A stretch of 39,089 nt of DNA from Nocardia sp. MH4 (GCF_019266065.1 NZ_LPNR01000068.1:1-39089), one strand, 5' to 3'. Shown: positions 24,120-32,037, numbered from the stretch's first letter. Notes: generated from the sequence alone by a model not told the origin. Numbers and translations: made by a program.

Positions 24120-25010
24120 TCAGTCCACGACCCGGCGCGGCCAGGCGCCGACGCCGTCGTAGACCAGTTCCTCGGTGTGGTGCTCCACGTAGGGGTGCGG
24201 CGGCATCGGTGCCACCGGCGTGACCTCGCGCTGCGGGCGGGGCTGGGGCCGGCGGCGGGAGGTCAGCCACATCCGCGGCAGCGCCTCCTCGTTCTCGATC
24301 TCGGTGAGGCTCACGCTGATCAGCACCAGCATGGTGACGATGCTGCTGACACCGATCAGCGGGGCCAGCAGGTCCATCGCACCCGAGCCGGCGGGCGGCG
24401 CCGCCAGATGGTTCGAGTGGGCGTGCATGGCGGCCATGCCGGTGTAGTGCATGCCGCAGACCGCGACGCCCATGATGACCGCCGCGCCGACCGTCGCGAG
24501 GAAACCCTTGACGCGCAGAGTGAACCAGAGCGCCACGATCGAGGCGACCACCGCGATCACCATCGACAGGGTGACGAACTTCGCGTCGTAGCTCACCGTC
24601 GCCGTCGACTTCATCGCGTACATACCGGAGTAGTGCATGGTGCCGACGCCGAGCCCGGTGATCGTCCCGCCCGCCAGCAGCGAGCGCAGCGTGGGCTGGG
24701 GCTTGTTGACCATGAACAGCCCGATCCCGACGACGACCATCGCGGTGATCGCGCTGAACAGCGTCAGCGGAATGTCGAAGCGGATCTCCGCGCCCCGGAT
24801 GGAGAAGCCGAGCATCGCGATGAAATGCATGACCCAGATGCCGGTCCCGCCGATCGCGATCGCGGCGCCGATCAGCCAGCCGACCCGTCCCTCCACCGCG
24901 TTGCGGCCGCGGGCCGCGCACTGCAGGCCGAGCAGGCATCCGGTGACGGACATGAAATACGCGAGAACGGGAGTGATCCAGCCGTAGCTGAAGTGATAGA
25001 TGTCGAGCAC
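24120..25010 (-). CDS. MHYT-domain integral membrane sensor
   Basis: 296 residues with about seven transmembrane helices. Three MHYT signatures are visible: GIWVMHFIAMLG (about residues 57-68), VGTMHYSGMYAM (122-133) and CGMHYTGMAAM (about 185-195). In this family the Met/His residues near the outer face are proposed to bind copper and sense O2, CO or NO. Here no GGDEF, EAL or kinase domain is attached; the last 65 residues are a Pro/Arg-rich cytoplasmic tail. It is therefore a stand-alone sensor or transporter-like protein with an unknown partner. The GTG start has only a distant GAGGG. It ends base-to-base against the antiporter gene. Confidence 0.88.
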   Translation of the reverse strand: MLDIYHFSYGWITPVLAYFMSVTGCLLGLQCAARGRNAVEGRVGWLIGAAIAIGGTGIWVMHFIAMLGFSIRGAEIRFDIPLTLFSAITAMVVVGIGLFMVNKPQPTLRSLLAGGTITGLGVGTMHYSGMYAMKSTATVSYDAKFVTLSMVIAVVASIVALWFTLRVKGFLATVGAAVIMGVAVCGMHYTGMAAMHAHSNHLAAPPAGSGAMDLLAPLIGVSSIVTMLVLISVSLTEIENEEALPRMWLTSRRRPQPRPQREVTPVAPMPPHPYVEHHTEELVYDGVGAWPRRVVD

Positions 25011-25207
25011 GCCGCGAAAACCCTCAATGCCAGTACCGCTGACCGGCCGGCGGTAGAACGAAAAGCTGGGAGTGACGATACGGCGAAGATCGCGAATCCA
25101 CGTCGTTCACAGCGCAATCCGTCACTGTGGGTTTGATCACGAAACGGTTACCGAATTCGGCTCATGGGGAATACCGACCGATCGGCACGTGCATTCGGAA
25201 ATAAAGA

Positions 25208-25239
25208 AGCCCGTGCCCATCCGAAGATGGACACGGGCT
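25208..25239 (-). terminator. Rho-independent terminator of sigA
   Basis: On the minus strand a 14-bp stem (AGCCCGTG, one U-G pair, CCATC) closes a UUCG tetraloop as C(UUCG)G, and is followed by TCTTTATT. It is 16 bases after the sigA stop and is the clearest intrinsic terminator in the window. Confidence 0.9.
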
Positions 25240-25254
25240 CTCGTGTCGTCGGCG

Positions 25255-26622
25255 CTAGTCGAGGTAGTCGCGCAGTACCTGCGAGCGGCTCGGGTGGCGC
25301 AGCTTGCTCATGGTCTTCGACTCGATCTGACGGATGCGCTCACGCGTCACGCCGTAGACCTGGCCGATCTCGTCGAGGGTGCGCGGCTGGCCGTCGGTGA
25401 GGCCGAAGCGCAAGCGCACCACGCCCGCCTCACGCTCGGACAGCGTCTCCAGCACCGACTGCAGCTGATCCTGTAGCAGGGTGAAGCTCACCGCGTCGAC
25501 CGCGACGACGGCCTCGGAGTCCTCGATGAAGTCACCCAGCTGGCTGTCGCCCTCGTCGCCGATGGTCTGGTCCAGCGAGATCGGCTCACGCGCGTACTGC
25601 TGGATCTCCAGCACCTTCTCCGGCGTGATGTCCATTTCCTTGGCCAGCTCCTCCGGCGTGGGCTCACGGCCCAGGTCCTGGAGCAGCTCGCGCTGGATGC
25701 GGCCGAGCTTGTTGATGACCTCGACCATGTGCACCGGGATACGGATGGTGCGGGCCTGGTCGGCCATGGCGCGGGTGATGGCCTGACGGATCCACCACGT
25801 CGCATAGGTCGAGAACTTGTAACCCTTGGTGTAGTCGAACTTTTCGACCGCGCGGATCAGGCCGAGGTTGCCCTCCTGGATCAGGTCCAGGAACGCCATG
25901 CCGCGACCGGTGTAGCGCTTGGCCAGCGAGACCACCAGCCGGAGGTTGGCCTCGAGCAGGTGGTTCTTGGCCCGGTTGCCGTCGCGCACGATCCAGTTGA
26001 AGTCGCGGCGGGTGGTCACCGACAGCTTCTCGCCCGCCTCGGCGAACTCGCGCATCTTCTCCGCGGCGAACAGGCCCGCCTCGATCCGCTTGGCGAGTTC
26101 GACCTCCTCCTCCGCGTTGAGCAGCGCGACCTTGCCGATCTGCTTGAGGTAGGCGCGCACGGAGTCGGCGGAGGCGGTGAGCTCGGCGTCCTTGCGCGCC
26201 TGACGCAGCGCTTCGGACTCCTCCTCGTCCCAGACGAAATCGCCGGAAGCCTTGTCCTTCTCGGACGGCTCCTCGGTCTCGGTCTCCTCGGCGGTGTCCT
26301 CGGCCACCTCTTCGACCAGGGCGTCACCGTCGGTGAGCTCGTCCTCGGAGACCTCGAGGTCGCCGAGATCGTCGAGCTCGATCGACTCGTCGTCGAGCTG
26401 CTCCTCGCCACCTTCGGCCGACGTCGCCTTCTTGGCGGCGGTCTTCTTGGCGGGCGCCTTCTTGGCGGCAGCCTTCTTGGCCGGAGCCTTCTTGGCGACG
26501 GCCTTCTTCGCCGGGGCCTTCTTGGCAGCGGCCTTCTTGGCCGGAGCCTTCTTGGCCGGAGTGGTGGCGTCGGCGTCGGCGTCGGCCGAGTCGGCGGTCT
26601 GACGGGTATTCGTGGCTACCAC
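25255..26622 (-). CDS. sigA: Primary sigma factor SigA
   Basis: 455 residues, the housekeeping sigma factor. The N-terminal part is unusual: nine tandem pentapeptides of the type xAKKA (about residues 22-66), then an acidic stretch ([19 protein letters not shown] and further Asp/Glu-rich sequence to about residue 125). The sigma-70 core follows: region 1.2 [17 protein letters not shown], region 2 [20 protein letters not shown] to [17 protein letters not shown], region 3 with [15 protein letters not shown], and region 4 with [20 protein letters not shown]. It starts at GTG with GAAAGGG eight bases away. A 168-base structured leader precedes it and an intrinsic terminator follows it. Confidence 0.97.
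   Translation of the reverse strand: MVATNTRQTADSADADADATTPAKKAPAKKAAAKKAPAKKAVAKKAPAKKAAAKKAPAKKTAAKKATSAEGGEEQLDDESIELDDLGDLEVSEDELTDGDALVEEVAEDTAEETETEEPSEKDKASGDFVWDEEESEALRQARKDAELTASADSVRAYLKQIGKVALLNAEEEVELAKRIEAGLFAAEKMREFAEAGEKLSVTTRRDFNWIVRDGNRAKNHLLEANLRLVVSLAKRYTGRGMAFLDLIQEGNLGLIRAVEKFDYTKGYKFSTYATWWIRQAITRAMADQARTIRIPVHMVEVINKLGRIQRELLQDLGREPTPEELAKEMDITPEKVLEIQQYAREPISLDQTIGDEGDSQLGDFIEDSEAVVAVDAVSFTLLQDQLQSVLETLSEREAGVVRLRFGLTDGQPRTLDEIGQVYGVTRERIRQIESKTMSKLRHPSRSQVLRDYLD
26425..26559 (-). repeat. In-gene repeat: nine xAKKA pentapeptide units in SigA
   Basis: Nine 15-base units encode [15 protein letters not shown] or PAKKT in a row, giving a lysine-rich tail like those of histone H1 or mycobacterial HupB. 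The repeat is in frame, so changes in copy number would be tolerated. Confidence 0.85.
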
Positions 26623-26682
26623 GTACGCCCTTTCGTGACGGTCTCGTGCGGCGTCACGCCAGAGTGGTTTTCCGGCGGAGCG

Positions 26683-26718
26683 GTCGGTCGGGTTGCACCG
26701 GCGGTGCGTCGGTCGGGT
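26683..26718 (-). repeat. Direct repeats flanking a hairpin in the sigA leader
   Basis: The 11-base repeat GTCGGTCGGGT occurs at 26683-26693 and 26708-26718 (plus-strand reading). Between them lies the perfect inverted repeat GCACCG-G-CGGTGC (26695-26707). A 14-base palindrome, CCGGCCGCGGCCGG, is at 26750-26763. All are within the predicted sigA 5' leader. Confidence 0.6.
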
Positions 26719-26796
26719 GGAGCCGGTCTGTTCACCGGTCTTCTCGCGACCGGCCGCGGCCGGAAGGTTTCACCGGCTCACCGCCGGACGTGTTCC

Positions 26797-26802
26797 ATTG
26801 TA
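26797..26802 (-). promoter_or_regulatory. sigA -10 box
   Basis: The minus strand reads TACAAT, one base from the TATAAT consensus, giving a transcription start near 26790 and a leader of about 168 bases. No good -35 is seen at 16-18 bases. Confidence 0.55.
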
Positions 26803-26866
26803 ACGATCCAACCAGGGTACTCATGGCACGATGCCACCCAGGCGTTGCGCCGACCTCCGCGCCGGG

Positions 26867-27625
26867 CTACGGCGCGATGCCCTTGTCGATGGCCATGGCC
26901 GCGCCGACGATACCCGCCGTGTTCTTCAACACGGCCGGAATCACCGGAGTTCGGTTGGTGAGCAACGGGATCCACTGTTCGTGATCACGGCTGATGCCGC
27001 CGCCCGCCACGATGACCTTCGGCCAGAACAGGTCCTCGAGGTGCCGCAGCACCGTACTCACCCGCTCGGCCCACTGCGGGTAGGTGAGCTCCTCGCGGTC
27101 CTTGATCGACGCCGCGGCCAGATGCTCGGCCTCGTCACCGCCGACCACCAGATGGCCGAGCTCGGAGTTGGGCACCAGGGTGCCGTTGTACATCAGCGCC
27201 GAGCCGATCCCGGTGCCGAAGGTCAGCAGCAGCGTCAGCCCGTCGAGCTCACGGGCGGCGCCGTAGCTGTCCTCGGCCAGCCCGGCGGCGTCGGCGTCGT
27301 TGAGCACGGTCACCGCGCGCCCGCCCAGCGCCTTCGAGAACAGCTCGCGGGCGTCGGTGCCGATCCACGCGTGGTCGATGTTGGCGGCGGTCCTGGCGTG
27401 GCCGTCGAGCACCACGCAGGGCAGGGTGAGTCCGACCGGGCCGTCCCAGTCCGCCAGTGCCACCAGTTCGGCCACCGCGCCGGCGACGGCATCCGGCGTG
27501 GACGGCTGTGGCGTGGCGATCTTGAGGCGCTCGTGGGTCAGCGTGCCGGTGGCCAGGTCGACCAGGGCGCCCTTCACCCCACTACCGCCGATATCGATGC
27601 CGAATGCGTGCCCCCGAGCGGACAT
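26867..27625 (-). CDS. ppgK: Polyphosphate glucokinase
   Basis: 252 residues, a ROK-family kinase that phosphorylates glucose using polyphosphate or [20 protein letters not shown] (about residues 8-24) is the first phosphate-binding loop. [22 protein letters not shown] (glucose-contacting Asn-Asp) and [14 protein letters not shown] (second phosphate loop) follow. Near the C-terminus VIVAGGGIS is the adenosine-site motif. The ATG has AAGGGG seven bases away. It is divergent from suhB, as in M. tuberculosis (Rv2701c/Rv2702), and lies upstream of sigA on the same strand with a 244-base gap that contains the sigA promoter. Confidence 0.95.
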   Translation of the reverse strand: MSARGHAFGIDIGGSGVKGALVDLATGTLTHERLKIATPQPSTPDAVAGAVAELVALADWDGPVGLTLPCVVLDGHARTAANIDHAWIGTDARELFSKALGGRAVTVLNDADAAGLAEDSYGAARELDGLTLLLTFGTGIGSALMYNGTLVPNSELGHLVVGGDEAEHLAAASIKDREELTYPQWAERVSTVLRHLEDLFWPKVIVAGGGISRDHEQWIPLLTNRTPVIPAVLKNTAGIVGAAMAIDKGIAP

Positions 27626-27721
27626 GGTTCAACCCCTTGCTGACGCGGTCGATGTGCCTGACAAAGAGTAGCGGTAGTCACCCTGCGCGCGAGCCGCCGC
27701 CACATGTGATCCGATGGAGTC

Positions 27722-28618
27722 GTGCCCGAACCCATCGTGTCCGAGACCGTCCTCGCCCCGACCGCCGCCGACCACGAGGAGTTGCGGCTGCTGGCCGTCG
27801 AACTCGCCGAGGCGGCGGCCGCGCACGTGCGTGCCCGCCGACCCGAGGTATTCGCCGCCGGTGGCCCGGTCGCGGGTGCGGTGGCGACGAAGGGGCACGT
27901 CACCGATCCGGTCACCGTCGTCGACACCGAATCCGAACAGCTGATCCGCGCGCTGCTGGCCGAGCGCAGGCCCGCCGACGCGATCCTGGGCGAGGAGGGC
28001 GGCGGCGATGTCGGCGCGACCGCGGCGGGCGCGATCACCTGGGTCGTCGACCCGATCGACGGCACCGTGAACTTCCTCTACGGCCTGCCCGGCTACGCCG
28101 TCTCGGTGGCCGCCGTGCGCGACGGCGCGCCGGTCGCCGGCGCGGTCGTCGACGTGGCCGCGGCAACCACCTACAGCGCCGCGCGCGGGGCAGGCGCCTA
28201 CGCCGTGCACGCCGACGGCACCCGCACGAAACTGGAGTGCGCGCAGGAGGATTCGCTGGCGGTGGCGCTCGTGGGCACCGGCTTCGCCTACGGCAGGCAG
28301 CGGCGCGCGCGCCAGGCGCAGTTCCTGACCGAGGTGCTCCCGGAGATCCGCGACATCCGCAGGCTCGGCGCGGCGGCCATGGACCTGTGCCACGTCGCGG
28401 CCGGCGAACTCGACGCCTACTACGAGCACGGCCTCAACGCGTGGGACTGGGCGGCGGGCGCGCTGATCGCGGCGGAGGCCGGTGCGGTCGTGCGCGTTCC
28501 CGACATCACCGTGGATGGCGCGGCGGGGGAGCTGACGATCGTGGCCGCGCCGGGCGTCGCGGCCGATCTGACCGCCTTGCTCACCCGCGTCGGCGCGACC
28601 ACCGCGTTGCCCGACTGA
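27722..28618 (+). CDS. suhB: Inositol monophosphatase family protein SuhB
   Basis: 298 residues. It would hydrolyse inositol 1-phosphate, or related sugar phosphates, to supply inositol for phosphatidylinositol, lipomannan and mycothiol. The three metal-site motifs are complete: GEEGG (about residues 90-94), VVDPIDGTVNF (about 110-120) and NAWDWAAGALIAAEAG (about 240-255). The GTG start at 27722 has a GGAG just 2 bases away and no clear ribosome site at normal distance. It is divergent from ppgK, with 96 bases between starts. A 13-bp hairpin separates it from the convergent cei gene. Confidence 0.93.
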   Translation: MPEPIVSETVLAPTAADHEELRLLAVELAEAAAAHVRARRPEVFAAGGPVAGAVATKGHVTDPVTVVDTESEQLIRALLAERRPADAILGEEGGGDVGATAAGAITWVVDPIDGTVNFLYGLPGYAVSVAAVRDGAPVAGAVVDVAAATTYSAARGAGAYAVHADGTRTKLECAQEDSLAVALVGTGFAYGRQRRARQAQFLTEVLPEIRDIRRLGAAAMDLCHVAAGELDAYYEHGLNAWDWAAGALIAAEAGAVVRVPDITVDGAAGELTIVAAPGVAADLTALLTRVGATTALPD

Positions 28619-28622
28619 CGCG

Positions 28623-28655
28623 CACGCGCCGCGGGCGAGAGACCCGCGGCGCGTG
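28623..28655. terminator. 13-bp hairpin between suhB and cei
   Basis: A perfect stem, CACGCGCCGCGGG / CCCGCGGCGCGTG, with a 7-base loop. It lies between convergent stops and has no T-tract. It is probably a bidirectional terminator of the GC-rich type. Confidence 0.7.
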
Positions 28656-28662
28656 GCTCAGC

Positions 28663-29346
28663 TCAGCACTTGACGGTGCGGGCGGCGTCGAGCAGCGCGG
28701 GATCGATCGAGGACGAGCTGGCACCGGGGGCGAGGTTCTTCAGCGACCGCAGCACCTCCTCGGCGTCGGCGCCGGGACGCAGCGATTCGCCGAAGGCCAG
28801 GCCGAGCACCAGGTCGACGGTGTCGTCGGTGCGCGGATCCTCGATCAGCTCGGCGCACGGCGCGACCAGCTGCACCGAGGCCGCCGCGGGCCTGCCGTTG
28901 ACGCCGTAGCGGATCTGGCCGGTGCAGTTGAGGTCCCCGTTGACATAGACCGGATCGTTACCGACCTGTGTCCCCGGCGCGCCCGCGAACCCGAGGTCGC
29001 CCAGCGCGGCCGCGATGTGACCGGCCTGACCGCTCTTGCCGTTGGCGTTGAACACACGCACCTTCGACTCCGACAGCGCCGCCGGATCGACGTCGTCGAG
29101 CCGGGAGGGGCCCATCCGGGTGCCCAGCGGCGCGGGCTGGGCCGCGTTGGTGGCCGTCGGGGTGCTCGGTGCGTTGCACGCCATCGGCTCGTTGCTGTCG
29201 TCATGGGTCCGAAACGCCGTGATCCAGACGAACAGGCTCACCAGAGCCAGCACGAGGACGAGCGCGAGCCACAGCTCGGGCCGCCGTCGCGGGAAGGGTT
29301 TGCCGTCGCGATCGGTCGCGCTGCCTTCGGTGATCAGTGAAACCAC
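28663..29346 (-). CDS. cei: Envelope integrity protein Cei
   Basis: 227 residues, the homologue of Rv2700. A short charged cytoplasmic N-terminus (DGKPFPRRRPELW) precedes one transmembrane helix (LALVLVLALVSLFVWITAF, about residues 27-45). The extracellular part contains the LytR_C domain (SKVRVFNANGKSGQAGHIA, about residues 94-112) and Cys pairs (ACNAP, DLNCTG, APCAEL, TVKC) likely to form disulfides. In M. tuberculosis Cei supports cell-envelope integrity and virulence. It starts at GTG, and TAGAGT exactly 6 bases before the start suggests a leaderless mRNA. It is divergent from DUF4193. Confidence 0.93.
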   Translation of the reverse strand: MVSLITEGSATDRDGKPFPRRRPELWLALVLVLALVSLFVWITAFRTHDDSNEPMACNAPSTPTATNAAQPAPLGTRMGPSRLDDVDPAALSESKVRVFNANGKSGQAGHIAAALGDLGFAGAPGTQVGNDPVYVNGDLNCTGQIRYGVNGRPAAASVQLVAPCAELIEDPRTDDTVDLVLGLAFGESLRPGADAEEVLRSLKNLAPGASSSSIDPALLDAARTVKC

Positions 29347-29352
29347 GCGCTC

Positions 29353-29358
29353 ACTCTA
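29353..29358 (-). promoter_or_regulatory. -10 box of leaderless cei transcript
   Basis: The minus strand reads TAGAGT, then six bases, then the cei GTG. No ribosome site is present. Confidence 0.55.
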
Positions 29359-29529
29359 CGAGTCCGGCGGCGATGCGCGAGTGCGGGAGGTCTCGGCGAG
29401 TTTCCCGCCAGGTGAAGATTCGTCGTCGGTTTCGACTCGGCCGGGTTTTGATTGCGACATTTGTCCGTAGGTCCGCTATTGTCTGGCCGCCCAGATCGAA
29501 TAATCACCGGTGAAACGGTGGTCGGTCGC

Positions 29530-29558
29530 GGGAACAACAAGGGCATGTCCTGCGTTAA
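29530..29558 (+). promoter_or_regulatory. SigE/SigH-type promoter of the DUF4193 gene
   Basis: GGGAAC (29530-29535), a 17-base spacer, and CGTTAA (29553-29558). Boxes and spacing match the sigB and SNF2 promoters. A possible housekeeping promoter, TTGCGA-N19-TATTGT, lies further upstream (29452-29482). Confidence 0.7.
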
Positions 29559-29565
29559 CCGAACG

Positions 29566-29720
29566 CTGTCGGAGTCATCGATCCTCGATCGACCCTGATA
29601 GGCGGCCGGTGTACGTGTGAGGTGCACCACCGGCGGGGCGGTACGAACGCCGGACCCCAGTGGGGTACGGCCATCGAACTGATCCGGGATATACGGAGTA
29701 AGGACTGAGGGGAAGACGAC
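29566..29720 (+). other. Structured 5' leader of the DUF4193 gene
   Basis: About 155 bases lie between the predicted transcription start and the ATG. They hold CGATC/GATCG (29579-29591), GCCGGTG/CACCGGC (29605-29634, with an alternative inner pairing GTGTAC/GTGCAC) and ACCCC/GGGGT with a 3-base loop (29654-29666). GAGGGGAAG is the ribosome site. No known riboswitch was recognised. Confidence 0.5.
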
Positions 29721-30023
29721 ATGGCAACCGACTATGACGCACCGCGGCGCACCGAATCCGACGAAGTGTCGGAGGATTCGCTCGAGGAGCTGAAGGCCCG
29801 CCGCAACGAGGCGCAGTCCGCCGTCGTGGACATCGACGAGTCCGATACGGCGGAATCGTTCGAGCTTCCCGGCGCGGACCTGTCCGATGAGGTACTCAGC
29901 GTTCGGGTGGTCCCGAAGCAGGCCGACGAGTTCACCTGTTCGAGCTGCTTCCTCGTGCACCACCGCAGCCGACTGGCCAGCGAGAAGGGCGGCCAGCTGA
30001 TCTGCATGGACTGCGCCGCCTAG
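29721..30023 (+). CDS. DUF4193 zinc-ribbon protein
   Basis: 100 residues, the homologue of Rv2699c, a highly conserved actinobacterial protein of unknown function. The N-terminal 60 residues are strongly acidic (SEDSLEELKARRNEAQ and following). The C-terminal part is a four-cysteine ribbon: FTCSSCFLVHHRSRL (about residues 71-85) and LICMDCAA at the end. The ATG has GAGGGGAAG seven bases away. This is one of the few genes here with a long leader. Its promoter matches that of sigB, which suggests a stress-induced role in transcription or translation; that role is inference. Confidence 0.92.
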   Translation: MATDYDAPRRTESDEVSEDSLEELKARRNEAQSAVVDIDESDTAESFELPGADLSDEVLSVRVVPKQADEFTCSSCFLVHHRSRLASEKGGQLICMDCAA

Positions 30024-30037
30024 CGCGACGCGACGGG

Positions 30038-30574
30038 TCAGCCCGCGCTCGGGAGTCCGAGCGCGGCCAAGACCCGGTCCGGCCTGCGCGTACTGACCAA
30101 CCAGTACGGCGTCGGGTCGTCCGGGTCGTCGAGTACGAGCAGCGCCATCGGGCCGATCCACGCCCGGTGCTGTACATACGCGGCGGGGTCGAGCTGTCGG
30201 CCCAGCGCCGCACTCTTGGCCGTCGGTGCGACGGCCGCGGCGCGCGCGACGAAGCTCACCGGCAGGTGGGCGCGGTCGACGCGCAGTTCCGCCGTACCGT
30301 CGGGCGCGACGGTGACCTCCAGGCGGTGCCGCGACATCCACAGCAGGATCCAGACCGGGATCGGCGCCAGCAGCACGTAGGGCAACCACGCCCGCACGCC
30401 GGGCGCGCCCATGTGGATCTCGGCGGCCAGCAGGCCCGCGATGGCGAATCCGATCGGCCACCACCACAGCGGCACCCACAGGCGTTCGCGGTAGGGCGAG
30501 ACACCGTGTCCCGAGGACGCTGAGCGCTCGGTGGCGGCGGGGTCGGTGGTCGGCGAATGGGGCTGGTCGGGCAC
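30038..30574 (-). CDS. DUF3093 membrane protein
   Basis: 178 residues, the homologue of Rv2698. [22 protein letters not shown] starts the first of two transmembrane helices; the second is [17 protein letters not shown]. The soluble C-terminal domain contains [17 protein letters not shown] and [17 protein letters not shown]. The function is unknown. It starts at GTG, with TAGTGT 6 bases upstream, so a leaderless mRNA is likely. It is divergent from dut, with 72 bases between start codons, and convergent with DUF4193. Confidence 0.9.
   Translation of the reverse strand: MPDQPHSPTTDPAATERSASSGHGVSPYRERLWVPLWWWPIGFAIAGLLAAEIHMGAPGVRAWLPYVLLAPIPVWILLWMSRHRLEVTVAPDGTAELRVDRAHLPVSFVARAAAVAPTAKSAALGRQLDPAAYVQHRAWIGPMALLVLDDPDDPTPYWLVSTRRPDRVLAALGLPSAG
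30043..30066. terminator. Hairpin at the DUF4193/DUF3093 junction
   Basis: The 10-bp stem CCGCGCTCGG / CCGAGCGCGG has a 4-base loop. It follows the DUF4193 stop by 20 bases and lies within the last codons of DUF3093, so it can end the DUF4193 transcript while being translated on the other strand. Confidence 0.6.
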
Positions 30575-30580
30575 CCCTCA

Positions 30581-30586
30581 ACACTA
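30581..30586 (-). promoter_or_regulatory. -10 box of leaderless DUF3093 transcript
   Basis: The minus strand reads TAGTGT, then six bases, then GTG. Confidence 0.5.
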
Positions 30587-30632
30587 GGTCACCGCACCAG
30601 GGCGGCGACGAGAAGGTCCGGCGCCGACCGCG

Positions 30633-30638
30633 TAGGCT
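30633..30638 (+). promoter_or_regulatory. -10 box of leaderless dut transcript
   Basis: TAGGCT, then eight bases, then the dut GTG at 30647. No ribosome site is present. Confidence 0.5.
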
Positions 30639-30646
30639 CGACCGAT

Positions 30647-31117
30647 GTGAACGCACTTGCACCGATTCCGCTGCGGCGGCTCGATCCCGGCATCCCTGTG
30701 CCGACGCGTGCCCATCCGGGTGACGCGGGCGTCGATCTGTGTACCACCGAGGACGTGATCATCGAACCGGGCGAGCGGGTGCTGGTCGGCACCGGGATCG
30801 CGATCGCGCTGCCCGTCGGCACGGTCGGGTTGATCCATCCCCGGTCCGGCCTGGCCGCCAAGGCCGGCTTGTCGGTGGTCAACACCCCCGGCACGGTCGA
30901 CGCGGGCTATCGCGGTGAGATCAAGGTGTGCCTGATCAACCACGATCCGCGCACGGCCATCGAGCTGCGGCGCGGCGATCGCATCGCGCAATTGCTGGTG
31001 CAGCGGGTCGAGCTGGTCGATTTCGCCGAGGTCGACGATCTCGACGAGACCGCCCGCGGTACCGGCGGATACGGGTCGAGCGGCGGGCATGCCAGCCTGG
31101 CCGGCGAGGAGGCGTAA
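30647..31117 (+). CDS. dut: Deoxyuridine 5'-triphosphate nucleotidohydrolase (dUTPase)
   Basis: 156 residues, a homotrimeric dUTPase that makes dUMP and keeps uracil out of DNA. All five motifs are present: DAGVDL (about residues 26-31), HPRSGLA (about 64-70), [14 protein letters not shown] (about 79-92), RGDRIAQLL (about 109-117) and the mobile C-terminal arm [10 protein letters not shown] (about 139-148). GYR carries the uracil-site tyrosine. I chose GTG 30647 because a -10 box lies 8 bases before it and the product then starts as in the family. The stop codon shares one base with the ATG of the DUF3710 gene (TAATG), so the two are translationally coupled. Confidence 0.97.
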   Translation: MNALAPIPLRRLDPGIPVPTRAHPGDAGVDLCTTEDVIIEPGERVLVGTGIAIALPVGTVGLIHPRSGLAAKAGLSVVNTPGTVDAGYRGEIKVCLINHDPRTAIELRRGDRIAQLLVQRVELVDFAEVDDLDETARGTGGYGSSGGHASLAGEEA

Positions 31118-32028
31118 TGGGTCTGTTCGGGAAGAAGAAGCGCGCACCGCGGGCGGACGCGGCCTACGACGAGGCGGAGTACGCCGAGGCCGACGACTAC
31201 ACCGATGCCGACGGCTTCGACGAGTTCGAGGACGAGTACGACACCGACGAATTCCAGCGCCCCGATTTCGCGCACCTGGACTTCGTCGACGCCCCGACCG
31301 ACGAGCGCATCTACGGCAACTTCGACCACGAGCCGGACGCCGCGGCCGGTCCGTACGACATCAGCGAGGTCACCGACGAGATGGTCGCGCGCCGTCTCGA
31401 TCTGGGGTCGGTGGTCATCCCCGTGCCCGACGGCGGGCAGCTCCAGGTCGAGATGAGCCCCGACGGCACCCCGCAGGCGGTGCACCTGGCCACCGAGCAC
31501 GGCAGGCTCACCGTCGCCGCCTACGCGGCGCCCAAGTCGGCGGGCCAGTGGCGTACGGTCGCCGCCGATCTGGCCGAATCGCTGCGCGGCGACGGCGCGA
31601 GCGTCGCCGTGGAGAAGGGGCCGTGGGGCCGCGAGGTCAAGGCCATCACCGAGGGCGCCGACCTGCGCTTCATCGGCGTCGACGGTCCGCGCTGGATGAT
31701 CCGTCTGGTCGCCGCGGGCCCGTCCGGCGCGGTCGACGAGCGCAGTCCGCTGATCACCGCGGCCCGTGCCGTCCTGGCCGACGCCGTGGTGCGGCGCGGT
31801 GACGAGCCGCTGCCGGTGCGTGATCCGCTCCCGGTGGTGCTGCCGCAGGAGCTGGCCGAACAGCTGGCCGCCGCCCATCAGCAGCAGGTGCTCGCCCAGC
31901 AGCAGGCGCTGGCGGCGCAGGCCGCCGCGGCGCAGGCGGCGCCGACGTCGGCGCTGCCGCCGAAGATGCCCGACGAGCCGCGTCGCGGCGCCGACGGATC
32001 GGCCATGCAGCAGCTCGGCCTGAACTGA
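31117..32028 (+). CDS. DUF3710 protein
   Basis: 303 residues, the homologue of Rv2696c. MGLFGKKKR at the start is basic. An acidic stretch (about residues 10-60, Asp/Glu/Tyr-rich) follows. The conserved domain, from about residue 80 to 240, includes RRLDLGSVVIPVPDGGQLQ, GQWRTVAADLAESLRGDG and GPRWMIRLVAAGPS. The C-terminal 60 residues form a Gln/Ala-rich helix, probably a coiled coil. Cytoplasmic, function unknown. It is coupled to dut by the shared TAATG, and that linkage is kept across the order. Confidence 0.9.
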   Translation: MGLFGKKKRAPRADAAYDEAEYAEADDYTDADGFDEFEDEYDTDEFQRPDFAHLDFVDAPTDERIYGNFDHEPDAAAGPYDISEVTDEMVARRLDLGSVVIPVPDGGQLQVEMSPDGTPQAVHLATEHGRLTVAAYAAPKSAGQWRTVAADLAESLRGDGASVAVEKGPWGREVKAITEGADLRFIGVDGPRWMIRLVAAGPSGAVDERSPLITAARAVLADAVVRRGDEPLPVRDPLPVVLPQELAEQLAAAHQQQVLAQQQALAAQAAAAQAAPTSALPPKMPDEPRRGADGSAMQQLGLN

Positions 32029-32037
32029 GAACCGAAC

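Noticed and set aside
26425..26565. CRISPR-like array
   Set aside because: The 15-base periodicity has no spacers and is in frame with sigA, encoding xAKKA units.
26790..26796. GGAAC before sigA as a SigE/SigH promoter
   Set aside because: 17 bases downstream reads GGTG rather than CGTT.
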